Source: Patescibacteria group bacterium (GTDB lineage: Bacteria > Patescibacteriota > Minisyncoccia > Moranbacterales > DUUL01). Taken from it: a DNA stretch of 48,720 bases. Both the position numbers and the translations under genes were made by a program. The first letter of the stretch is position 1, and every line of letters starts with the position of its first letter. Below, piece after piece: positions 28,711-37,445 of the stretch. The notes below the pieces were generated by a model. The model was not told the DNA's origin. It saw only the letters and a list, made by a program, of their open reading frames with translations, and did not search any database. The stretch is taken from contig WGDO01000043.1 in NCBI GenBank assembly GCA_015493225.1, positions 1-48,720 of the forward strand, in the 5' to 3' direction.

Positions 28711-29334
28711 ATGACAACTAAAAAAAATAAAGACATTAAAATAGAAGATGAAAAGCAGGAAAAGGGATTTTTTATTGAACTAATTAAAACAATTTTTTTG
28801 GCGTTATTAATTGTGACTCCGATTAAAATGTTTATTATTCAGCCATTTTTTGTGCATGGAGCATCAATGCAACCAAATTTTCATGACGGCGATTATCTGA
28901 TTGTTAAAGAATTTGGTTACAAAACAACTGCCATTGCAGCAGGTAATAAAAATATTCTAACAGTTAAGCCTTTTGAAGAAGTAAAAAGAGGTGATGTTAT
29001 TGTTTTTAGAAACCCAAATAATCAAAGTCAATTTTTTATTAAAAGAGTTATTGGTTTGCCAGGAGAAAGGGTTGTGATTGCTAATGGAAAAATTAAAATA
29101 TATAACAATAAAAATAAAAGTGGTTTTGTGCTGGATGAAAAAACATATTTACCTGCCAATATTTTTACAGGAAGGTCTAGAAATTTTAATTTAAAAAAGG
29201 GGGAATATGTAGTTTTGGGGGATAATAGAAATAATAGCAGTGATTCCCGATATTGGGGAATTTTAGATAGGAATCTCATCGTTGGGAAAGTTTTGTTGCG
29301 AGCTTGGCCAATTCAGGATTTAAAAATATTTTAA
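28711..29334 (+). CDS. lepB: Signal peptidase I
   Basis: FFVHGASMQPNFHDGDYLIVKEF, FIKRVIGLPGERV, VVLGDNRNNSSDSRYWG. Confidence 0.95.
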   Translation: MTTKKNKDIKIEDEKQEKGFFIELIKTIFLALLIVTPIKMFIIQPFFVHGASMQPNFHDGDYLIVKEFGYKTTAIAAGNKNILTVKPFEEVKRGDVIVFRNPNNQSQFFIKRVIGLPGERVVIANGKIKIYNNKNKSGFVLDEKTYLPANIFTGRSRNFNLKKGEYVVLGDNRNNSSDSRYWGILDRNLIVGKVLLRAWPIQDLKIF

Positions 29335-29365
29335 GATAGGAAATTAATTTTTTTAATGCAATATT

Positions 29366-30844
29366 ATGCCCAGAAAAAAACAAGAGAATAAAAAAAAGAA
29401 TTTAAAACGTCAAAAGAAAAAGAGATTTCAAACCGTAAGAGGGATGCGAGATATTTTACCAAACGAGCAACCCTATTGGCAAAAATTACGTAAAGTCATT
29501 GAAAAAATAGCTGTTGACTATAATTACAATAGAATTGATTTACCACTTATTGAGGATGTTGATTTATTTAAGCGTGGCACTGGTGAAGAAACAGATATTG
29601 TTTCTAAAGAAATATATGAGTTTAAAACGAAAGGTGGAGAAAAAGTTTGTCTACGACCAGAGGGAACACCTTCAGTCGTTAGGGCTTATTTGCAACATGG
29701 AATGAGGATTGCACCAAAGCCAGTTAAATTATCATATAGTGGCCCAATGTATCGCTATGACCGTCCTCAGGAAGGACGCTATCGAGAATTTTTTCAATTT
29801 GGGTTTGAGGCTCTCGGAGAACAAGATGCTGTTCTTGACGCTCAAATGATTCAAATGGCTATGCGAATCTTTAAAGCTTTGAAAATTCATAATGTCACAT
29901 TGCATTTAAATAGTATTGGCTGTGATGAATGTCGCCCAAGTTATAATAAGCTATTAATTAGTTATTTAAATAATAGAAAAAGTTCGCTGTGTATGGACTG
30001 TAAGAGAAGACTCAAGACTAATCCTTTGAGAGTGTTAGATTGTAAGGAAGAAAAGTGTACTCAGGTTGTTAGTCAGGCTCCTCAAACCGTTGATCACCTT
30101 TGTTCTGACTGTAAAACACATTTTACATCACTGTTAGAATACTTAGATGAAATTCAAATTCCCTATTTGTTACGACCCCAATTAGTTAGAGGGTTAGACT
30201 ATTACACCAAAACAGTTTTCGAATTCTTCATGGAAGATGACCTAGGAAATCAATCTGCACTGGGTGGCGGAGGACGCTATGACTACTTAGTCAGGAAATT
30301 GGGTGGCCCAGATACGCCAGCAGTTGGTTTTGCCTGTGGTATGGATCGGTTAGTTAATGCTATGAAAAGTCAAAAAACAGACACCTATCAACCACCAACA
30401 CCAAAAGTTTATTTAGCGCAATTGGGAGATGTTGCTAAAAAGAAAAGTTTAAGAATTTTTGAGGAATTGGAGAGAACAGGGATTATGGTGGCCGAAAGCT
30501 TTGGAAGAGGGAATCTACGTTCCCAGCTTAGTCAAGCCAACAAAATTAAAGCAGAAATAGTCTTAATAATTGGACAAAGAGAAGCTTTGGATGGCACAGC
30601 TATTTTGAAAGATATGAATAGTGGTGGACAGGAAACAATTCCCCTCGATAAAATTATCAAAGAAGTAAAAAAAAGGTTACATAAAAATGCCGAAATGATT
30701 AAAAAAATTATCAAACAAAAGGCTGCCCAGAAAAAAAAGAGAAAGACAAAGAATACCAGAAAAAAAATTCAACTAAAAGCAAAAAAGAATATTCATAAAA
30801 AAACGAAAAAATCAATTAAGAAAAAAGTTAGTAGAAAAAAATAA
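29366..30844 (+). CDS. hisS: Histidyl-tRNA synthetase with Lys-rich N- and C-terminal tails
   Basis: [73 protein letters not shown]. Confidence 0.95.
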   Translation: MPRKKQENKKKNLKRQKKKRFQTVRGMRDILPNEQPYWQKLRKVIEKIAVDYNYNRIDLPLIEDVDLFKRGTGEETDIVSKEIYEFKTKGGEKVCLRPEGTPSVVRAYLQHGMRIAPKPVKLSYSGPMYRYDRPQEGRYREFFQFGFEALGEQDAVLDAQMIQMAMRIFKALKIHNVTLHLNSIGCDECRPSYNKLLISYLNNRKSSLCMDCKRRLKTNPLRVLDCKEEKCTQVVSQAPQTVDHLCSDCKTHFTSLLEYLDEIQIPYLLRPQLVRGLDYYTKTVFEFFMEDDLGNQSALGGGGRYDYLVRKLGGPDTPAVGFACGMDRLVNAMKSQKTDTYQPPTPKVYLAQLGDVAKKKSLRIFEELERTGIMVAESFGRGNLRSQLSQANKIKAEIVLIIGQREALDGTAILKDMNSGGQETIPLDKIIKEVKKRLHKNAEMIKKIIKQKAAQKKKRKTKNTRKKIQLKAKKNIHKKTKKSIKKKVSRKK

Positions 30845-30855
30845 GTTACAATTTT

Positions 30856-31257
30856 ATGGATTGTGTATTTTGTAAAATTATTAACAAAGAAATTCCAGCC
30901 TATATTGTTTATGAGGATGATGATTTTTTAGCTTTTTTGGATGTTAGGCCGTTAAATCCTGGCCATACGTTAGTTGTTCCTAAAAAACATTATCGTTGGG
31001 TCTGGGATGTCAAGAATATTGGTAAGTATTATGAAATCGTTGCTAAGATAGCTAGGGCTGTGAAAAAAGCCTTAGAAACAGATCATGTTGTATCCTTAGT
31101 TTTTGGCGAGGAGGTTTCTCATGCTCATGTTTGGTTAGTACCGCGTTATGATGATGATGGACATGGAGGAGTAATTGATTTGGAGAATATCAAAAATATT
31201 AATGAGGAGGAAATGACAAATATTGCTCAAAAGATTAAAAATTCATTGACAAAATAG
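30856..31257 (+). CDS. HIT family protein
   Basis: [44 protein letters not shown]. Terminal HVW motif lies within [10 protein letters not shown]. Confidence 0.9.
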   Translation: MDCVFCKIINKEIPAYIVYEDDDFLAFLDVRPLNPGHTLVVPKKHYRWVWDVKNIGKYYEIVAKIARAVKKALETDHVVSLVFGEEVSHAHVWLVPRYDDDGHGGVIDLENIKNINEEEMTNIAQKIKNSLTK

Positions 31258-31274
31258 AAAAAACAAGATATTAT
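31246..31274 (+). promoter_or_regulatory. Sigma70-type promoter upstream of rpsU
   Basis: TTGACA - 17 nt - TATTAT. Confidence 0.65.
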
Positions 31275-31355
31275 AATAAGAGTAAAATTTATTTATAAAA
31301 GTTACTAATAAATTTTGTAAAGCTAAATAAATTAATAATAGAAAGGAGTTATATT

Positions 31356-31613
31356 ATGGTAGAAGTAGATAAAAAAGAAAATGAAACATCAGAAAGTTTA
31401 ATTAGACGATTCACTCGTTCTATGCAACAAAGCAAAATTTTACCAAAAGTACGAGGACAGCGCTTTTTTAATAAAAAAAAGAATAAAAATAGAGTTAAAA
31501 AAGATGCTATCTATAGAGTAAAAGTTGGTAAAGAAGCCAATAAACTAAAACGAATGGGAATTTTCACCGATGAAAAACTTAAAGATATCAAGAAAAATGT
31601 AGCTAGTAAGTAG
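31356..31613 (+). CDS. rpsU: 30S ribosomal protein S21
   Basis: MVEVDKKENETSESLIRRFTRSMQQSKILPKVRGQRFFNKKKNK. GAAAGGAG SD. Confidence 0.85.
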   Translation: MVEVDKKENETSESLIRRFTRSMQQSKILPKVRGQRFFNKKKNKNRVKKDAIYRVKVGKEANKLKRMGIFTDEKLKDIKKNVASK

Positions 31614-31622
31614 TTTATTTTC

Positions 31623-31650
31623 AGGTAGTTTGATTTAATCAAACTACCTA
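31623..31650 (+). terminator. Hairpin terminator after rpsU
   Basis: AGGTAGTTTGAT-TTA-ATCAAACTACCT, perfect 12-bp stem. Confidence 0.6.
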
Positions 31651-31707
31651 TTAAATAAGGTATGTTACAAAAGATAAATCAAAAAATTATAAATTAAAAT
31701 TAAAAAT

Positions 31708-32160
31708 ATGACATTAAAAGAAACAATTCTGAAAGATTTTATGACAGCCTTCAAGGCAAAAGATATGGTTACTAAAAATACCTTGTCCATGATTAAGTCT
31801 GAAATTGCTAACGCTGAAATTGATTTAGGCGCTAGAGAAGATGGCTTAAAAGATGATGATGTAATTAAAGTTATTAAGAGTGCTGTTAAAAAACGCAAAG
31901 ATGCCATAGAGCAATTTGAGAAGGGTGAAAATATAGAAATGGCGGAAAATGAAAAAGCAGAATTGAAAGTTTTGGAAAAATATTTACCAGAACAAATGAG
32001 TAATGAAGATATTGAAATTAAAATAAAAGAGGTGATTGAAAAAGTTGGCGCCAATTCACCATCAGATCTAGGTAAAATTATGGGAGCAGTAATGAGTGAA
32101 TTAGGGAACGAAGCCGATGGCAATACTGTTCGCGAAATAGCGAGTAAGTTATTGGTGTAA
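31708..32160 (+). CDS. GatB/YqeY domain protein
   Basis: MTLKETILKDFMTAFKAKDMVTKNTLSMIKSEI, VIKSAVKKRKDAIEQFEKG, LEKYLPEQMS, DLGKIMGAVMSELG. Confidence 0.92.
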   Translation: MTLKETILKDFMTAFKAKDMVTKNTLSMIKSEIANAEIDLGAREDGLKDDDVIKVIKSAVKKRKDAIEQFEKGENIEMAENEKAELKVLEKYLPEQMSNEDIEIKIKEVIEKVGANSPSDLGKIMGAVMSELGNEADGNTVREIASKLLV

Positions 32161-32184
32161 ATTGTGAATCTTAAAAAGATGAAT

Positions 32185-32211
32185 AAAAAGCGGGCCTTCG
32201 GCCCGCTTTTT
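32185..32211. terminator. Bidirectional intrinsic terminator between yqeY and miaB
   Basis: AAAAAGCGGGCC-TTC-GGCCCGCTTTTT. Confidence 0.9.
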
Positions 32212-32260
32212 AAAATTAAGATTCTTAAGACACTTAAGTTTCTTAAAAATCTTAAGAAAT

Positions 32261-33445
32261 TTAATTTTCTTCTAATAATTCTAATAACATTTTTTCCCTT
32301 TCTTTTTTAACTTTCCAAGGAATAGGGTCGCCCAGTTTGTAGGAAGCGGTACCAGGGCGAGGGGAATATTTATTTAGAAAGGCACCGGCATATTTTACTT
32401 TTTTAAAAACTTTAATAGTTTTTTCAAAGTCGTCATCAGTTTCCGTGGGGAAACCAATGATAATATCAGTGGTAATTTTGATGTTGGGAATTTCTTTTCT
32501 AACTTTAGAAATCAAATCTAGATAATATTTTTGAGTATAGGGACGATTCATATCTTTTAATACCTTATCACTTCCGGCTTGAATTGGCAGATGTAATTCA
32601 TTCGGAATATTTTTATTATTTTTAATCACCTTAATTAATTCCATTGAGCAATCCTTAGGATGTGAAGTCAAAAATTTAAAAATAATCTCCGGAAATTGCT
32701 TCGCTAAAATATCCAAAAGGGTGGCAAAATTTATTTGTTCTGAAAAACCCCCCAAAGTTCTCGTTCCTCGAACTCTGACCACCTTTACATAGGGGGTGTT
32801 GTAGGAGTTCACATTCTGCCCCAGCAAAGTTACCTCTTTGTAATTTTTATCACTTAAAATTTCAATTTCTTTGACAATCTCCTTCAAGGGTCTAGACCAT
32901 TCTCGGCCACGAGCATAGGGTACGACGCAATAAGAACAAAAATTATTACAACCGGTCATAATCGGCACCATAGCCGTCTCAGAATCTTTGTACTGAGGTT
33001 GAATTGATAAATAATCTTTATATTCCTGTTCTTCTTCTTGTAAAAGATTTAATTTTTGCAGAGCCCGCGGAAAGTCTTTAATAGAAGTAAATAAATCAAC
33101 CTTTCCTTGCAGTGTTTTTTGAAAGTCATCGCGATGAGCAGAGCAACCAGTAACAATAATTTTAGGTAGAGACTGAGTCCCTGAGGACTTTTCTTTTTTC
33201 TTCGCTAGTTTGAGGATATTATTAATTTGCCCAAAAACGCGATGTTCGGAACTGGCCCGAATACCGCAGGTATTAAAAATTATCAAATCAGCTTTAATAA
33301 CTTCTTTCGTTTTTAGTTTTGAATTATTGGTGTCATCCAGAGGAGTAAAGCCATTCTCCCTCATAAAAGTCATAATCCGCTCACTATCCGAAAAATTCAT
33401 TTGACAACCAAAGGTTTTGATGATGTATTTCATTGCAGGGTGCAT
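32261..33445 (-). CDS. miaB: tRNA-2-methylthio-N6-dimethylallyladenosine synthase (MiaB-like radical SAM methylthiotransferase)
   Basis: IKTFGCQMNFSDSERIM, NTCGIRASSEHRVFGQI, MTGCNNFCSYCVVPYARGREWSRP, LLGQNVNSY. Confidence 0.93.
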   Translation of the reverse strand: MHPAMKYIIKTFGCQMNFSDSERIMTFMRENGFTPLDDTNNSKLKTKEVIKADLIIFNTCGIRASSEHRVFGQINNILKLAKKKEKSSGTQSLPKIIVTGCSAHRDDFQKTLQGKVDLFTSIKDFPRALQKLNLLQEEEQEYKDYLSIQPQYKDSETAMVPIMTGCNNFCSYCVVPYARGREWSRPLKEIVKEIEILSDKNYKEVTLLGQNVNSYNTPYVKVVRVRGTRTLGGFSEQINFATLLDILAKQFPEIIFKFLTSHPKDCSMELIKVIKNNKNIPNELHLPIQAGSDKVLKDMNRPYTQKYYLDLISKVRKEIPNIKITTDIIIGFPTETDDDFEKTIKVFKKVKYAGAFLNKYSPRPGTASYKLGDPIPWKVKKEREKMLLELLEEN

Positions 33446-33509
33446 TTAATTGTATTATAATATAAGAATATGGTATAATAAGACAAAAGTCAAATAATAG
33501 TGTATAGTT

Positions 33510-34907
33510 ATGGAAAAAGTAAAACAGAAAATACCTCAATCATTATCCTATAAAAAATGGGGGAGTGTTTTAATAGATTTATATCGTCAAGAAATTGACA
33601 AGAGGAAATTTATGCAAGCCATGAAACTGGGTGGTTTAAATATGAATGGGGTTAATATCACCCCGTTGGATTTTTTTTCTACGACTAGAGACTTAACTAA
33701 TGAAGAAATTGAAGAGGCAATTGCTGGCTATTTGAACATAGAGAATGTTGGTAGTAACATAGAAAATATTGATAGAGCGTTGCATGATTCCAAAGAGTAT
33801 ATTATGAAGTATCTTTTACGGAAGCTGCCAAGAGAAATTATGAATTTGCAAATAAAAAGCACACAAGATGTTTTAAAGATATTTAGAAAGACAAGTACCT
33901 TGAAACCACGAGAAAATCAAGGCTTTGGTCCAGCTTATTGTGATTTGATAAAAACCATGGTTGGTAATTTTATGTTTGACAAAAAAGAATTACAATATTT
34001 AATAAAGGAGACAGAATATTTTTATAACGAAATGTTTAATGGGCATGGAGATGTGAGGCCTTTAAATGTAATTAGTAGACTTCCTAGGGATTATGATAAA
34101 ATTGTAGGAGTACAAATTGATGATTTGATTTTACCTGGTAAAAATCCAGTTACCGCAGAAACCTATTATAGGGGAAAATCTCGAAATAGTTTTGTGACAA
34201 AATTTTTAATAAAACCAGACAGTAATGTCCAAGAAGCTATTAAAGATGGAATTGGATTAAAAATAGAAGCTGATGATAGAGAGTCTATTAAATCATTAAT
34301 GGGGATGACATTAAGAGAATTATTTTTGCAATTTAATATTCAAAAAGTAGAGATTGAAAATACACGATTGTTTAACCCAGAGATGATGATTAAACTTGAA
34401 CGACAGATTAAGGATTTTGTAGAAAATTTAACATATGTCTTAGAAAAAGCAGATACTAAAAATTTAATTACTATAACAGAAGATAATAACCCTCACTCTG
34501 ATAGTCTATTTAGGGCTATTAAAATATGCGAAGGAGAATTGGAGATCCCTCGTGGAGGAGTACAGGGAGCAATGTCTATTAGGCGTAATTTTGAGGTGCA
34601 ATTTGTTTTATCCAACAATAGTAATGAAGATCATTTTTCAAATCATTATGTTTACGAAGCCAAGAAAAAATTAGCTGCTACAACTAGGGGGATAGGAACA
34701 TTTCCAGAAAGCTATTTGGACACAGTCGTTCATGAGGCGAGTTATAACTCGGGCTTAGGATTTGATAGTATTAAAAAACACTTTTTAAATACAATTTTGT
34801 CCAATGTGATATCGTCAAGGAGTAGGGCTAAACGTTTTGTTGTAAAAGAAAGAGTATTAGAATTAATGACTACGGAAATGTTTTATAGTAATGTTAAATT
34901 AAGATAA
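33510..34907 (+). CDS. Hypothetical protein, possible distant RelA/SpoT-like fold
   Basis: 465-aa ORF. YYRGKSRNSFVTKFLIKP...IGLKIEADDRESIKSLM...FEVQFVLSNNSNEDHFSNHYVYEAKKKL vaguely resembles the (p)ppGpp synthetase layout. Confidence 0.35.
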   Translation: MEKVKQKIPQSLSYKKWGSVLIDLYRQEIDKRKFMQAMKLGGLNMNGVNITPLDFFSTTRDLTNEEIEEAIAGYLNIENVGSNIENIDRALHDSKEYIMKYLLRKLPREIMNLQIKSTQDVLKIFRKTSTLKPRENQGFGPAYCDLIKTMVGNFMFDKKELQYLIKETEYFYNEMFNGHGDVRPLNVISRLPRDYDKIVGVQIDDLILPGKNPVTAETYYRGKSRNSFVTKFLIKPDSNVQEAIKDGIGLKIEADDRESIKSLMGMTLRELFLQFNIQKVEIENTRLFNPEMMIKLERQIKDFVENLTYVLEKADTKNLITITEDNNPHSDSLFRAIKICEGELEIPRGGVQGAMSIRRNFEVQFVLSNNSNEDHFSNHYVYEAKKKLAATTRGIGTFPESYLDTVVHEASYNSGLGFDSIKKHFLNTILSNVISSRSRAKRFVVKERVLELMTTEMFYSNVKLR

Positions 34908-34939
34908 AATAGTATTGAATAATATAATAAATTAACTAT

Positions 34940-35311
34940 ATGCAAGAGGCAAGATTATATGAGGTAAATAAAGAGAGGCGAAATAAAAATATTTTTTTTA
35001 ATGTTTTTAATAAAGATAAAAAAACAATTGGTGAAATTAAAATAGAAGATACTGGAATTGACAAAGAAACTGGGCAAAAATATTATTCCCTTAAAACAAT
35101 AAATTCTTTTAATGAAGGAAGGGGAGTGATAAGTGCCATATTGGATGAGGTGGAAAAATTTGCCAAAGAGCAAAATGCTATTGTTAGTACTATATTATGG
35201 AATTTAGAATTAGAAAGAGCTTTTAAAAAAAGAGGTTGGCAGGAATTGACTCGTACAGATTCTAAAATATGGTTACAGTATAATCCAAATGATATAGATA
35301 ATAAAAAATAG
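34940..35311 (+). CDS. GNAT-like hypothetical protein
   Basis: TIGEIKIEDTGI...GRGVISAILDEVEKFAKEQNAIVSTILWNLELERAFKKRGWQELTR resembles a GNAT C-terminal half. Confidence 0.45.
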   Translation: MQEARLYEVNKERRNKNIFFNVFNKDKKTIGEIKIEDTGIDKETGQKYYSLKTINSFNEGRGVISAILDEVEKFAKEQNAIVSTILWNLELERAFKKRGWQELTRTDSKIWLQYNPNDIDNKK

Positions 35312-35335
35312 TCAATATAATTGACTATTTTTTAT
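35303..35335. terminator. Bidirectional terminator between convergent genes
   Basis: AAATAGTCAAT-AT-AATTGACTATTTTTT. Confidence 0.75.
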
Positions 35336-35348
35336 TGTTAAATAGATA

Positions 35349-37142
35349 TTATTTCTCTTTCTTAATTTTTTCCAAAAACTCCTCTACCGACATAGTTTTT
35401 TGTTCCTTGGTTCCGAATTGGCGGATTGTAATGGTTTTGTCGGAGACTTCTTTTTCACCAAGAATAAATAGATAGGGAATTTTTTGTTTGGAAGCCAGGG
35501 CAATTCTTTTGCCCAGACCTTCGTCTTGATTGTGAATTTCCGTTCGTAGACTTTCTTGACGTAAAACTGCATTAACTTTTTCAGTGTAGTCAGAAAATTT
35601 TTCCGAAACCGGCAAAAGGGCCACCTGCACCGGTGCTAACCAAAAAGGAAACGCTCCAGCATAATGCTCAATTAAAACACCCATAAATCTTTCCAGAGAG
35701 CCGAGTAGGGCGCGGTGAATAATAAATGGCTGTTGTTCTGTCCCTTTGTCGTTAGTGTAAGTCATTTGAAATCTTTCCGGTAAATTAAAGTCAAACTGAA
35801 TGGTGGAAAGTTGCCAATAACGACCAATAGCGTCTTTTACTTTAAAGTCAATCTTAGGACCATAGAAAGCCGCTTCACCGATTTCTTCAGTGTAATCAAG
35901 ATTTTGTTTTTCCAAAACCTCTCGAATTGTCTTTTCGGCTACTTCCCATTTTGCATCTTCTCCTAAATATTTATCACTTTTTTTATCTCGAAAGGAAGCA
36001 TAAATTTTCATCTCAAATCCGAAAGTTTCTCCCAATACAAATTGAACGAAATCAATTATTTGTTTCATTTCTTCCGCCAATTGTTCTTTGGTGCAAATGA
36101 TATGAGCATCATCCTGAGTAAAACCACGTACTCGAGTTAGTCCCCCCAGTTCGCCTTTTTTCTCATAGCGGTAAACCGTGCCAAACTCATAATATTTCAA
36201 GGGCAATTCACGATAAGAATGTTTATCATCTTTGTAAATAGAAACATGGAAGGGACAATTCATCGGCTTTAATAAATATATTTCACTTTCTTTGGTTTGT
36301 CTTTTGTCTTGCCAATCTTCCAAAGTTTGTCCCAGTTCCATCGGTGGGAACATAGAGTCGTTATAAAAGCCCCAATGACCAGAAGTCTCCCAGAGAGTTT
36401 TTTTACCAATATGCGGAGTGATAACGGGAACATAATTTCTTTTTAGCTGTTCGTCTTCAAACCATCGTTTCAGAGTGTTTAAAATAGCAGCTCCTTTTGG
36501 TTTCCAAAGAGGAAGGCCAGCACCAACATTTTGGTCAATGGTAAATAAATCTAATTCTTTGCCTAATTTACGATGGTCTCGTTTTTTAGCTTCTTCCTGT
36601 TGGAATAGATATTGTTTCAACTCTTTTTTGTTGTTAAAAACTACCCCATAAATTCTTTGTAATTGTTGGTTATTTTCGTCCGCCTTCCAGTAAGCCCCGG
36701 AAATTTTGGTTAACTTAAAAGCGCTCGGATCAATCTCTCCCGTTGATTCTAAATGAGGCCCCTTGCAAAGGTCAACCAACGGTCCCGATTTGTAGACACT
36801 AACCATCTTTTCTCCTTTTTCCGCCAAATCTTTAATCAATTCCACTTTCAAGGGTTGGTCAACTTTTTGAAAATGTTCCAGAACATCCTTAATAGACATT
36901 TCTTTCATTTCAAACTTATAATTTTCCTTAATGATTTTCTTCATCTTTTCCTCCAAAATTTCCAAATCTTCTGGAATTAGAGTGCGAGGTAAATCAAAAT
37001 CATAGTAAAATCCATTTTCTATGGCTGGTCCAATTCCCAGTTTAGCTTCTGGGAACATTTCCAAAACTGCCGTAGCTAAGATATGTGCCATGGAATGACG
37101 CTTGATATTCATTTTTTCTGCTTGTTTTTCTTTTTTAGACAT
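35349..37142 (-). CDS. thrS: Threonyl-tRNA synthetase
   Basis: RHSMAHILATAVLEMFP, FYYDFDL, MNCPFHVSIYK, RGFTQDDAHIICT, FNLPERFQMTY, HRALLGSLERFMGVLIEHYAGAFPFWLAPVQV. Confidence 0.97.
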   Translation of the reverse strand: MSKKEKQAEKMNIKRHSMAHILATAVLEMFPEAKLGIGPAIENGFYYDFDLPRTLIPEDLEILEEKMKKIIKENYKFEMKEMSIKDVLEHFQKVDQPLKVELIKDLAEKGEKMVSVYKSGPLVDLCKGPHLESTGEIDPSAFKLTKISGAYWKADENNQQLQRIYGVVFNNKKELKQYLFQQEEAKKRDHRKLGKELDLFTIDQNVGAGLPLWKPKGAAILNTLKRWFEDEQLKRNYVPVITPHIGKKTLWETSGHWGFYNDSMFPPMELGQTLEDWQDKRQTKESEIYLLKPMNCPFHVSIYKDDKHSYRELPLKYYEFGTVYRYEKKGELGGLTRVRGFTQDDAHIICTKEQLAEEMKQIIDFVQFVLGETFGFEMKIYASFRDKKSDKYLGEDAKWEVAEKTIREVLEKQNLDYTEEIGEAAFYGPKIDFKVKDAIGRYWQLSTIQFDFNLPERFQMTYTNDKGTEQQPFIIHRALLGSLERFMGVLIEHYAGAFPFWLAPVQVALLPVSEKFSDYTEKVNAVLRQESLRTEIHNQDEGLGKRIALASKQKIPYLFILGEKEVSDKTITIRQFGTKEQKTMSVEEFLEKIKKEK

Positions 37143-37200
37143 AATATATGATTAATTTTTAGACAAGACGCTTAAGAATCTTAAGTATCTTATAAAATAT

Positions 37201-37414
37201 TAAAAACCCAATATTTTTTAGAAACTAGCGAAATAGATTTAATAACAAAAAATTTATTAAATTTACTAAGGCCCACATTATGTAGGGCGGTTCCACTTAG
37301 TTTCCCAAAAATATTGGGCTCTCTTTGAAATTATCACGATAATTTCAACAGTTTCTTTTCTCTAAAACTATTTCGCAAGCTCCACGATTGGTTAGGTCGT
37401 TTCAATACTTGAAC
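37201..37414 (-). promoter_or_regulatory. T-box-like leader (riboswitch) upstream of thrS
   Basis: Minus strand ACTAAG-TGGAACC-GCCC...GGGC-CTTAGT antiterminator with a 7-nt TGGNACC bulge. Competing terminator CCCAATATTTTT...AAACTA / TAGTTTCTAAAAAATATTGGG-TTTTT. Promoter TAGACA-16-TATACT just upstream. Confidence 0.82.
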
Positions 37415-37445
37415 ATCTCTAGTATACAACAAACTAGTAATTTGT

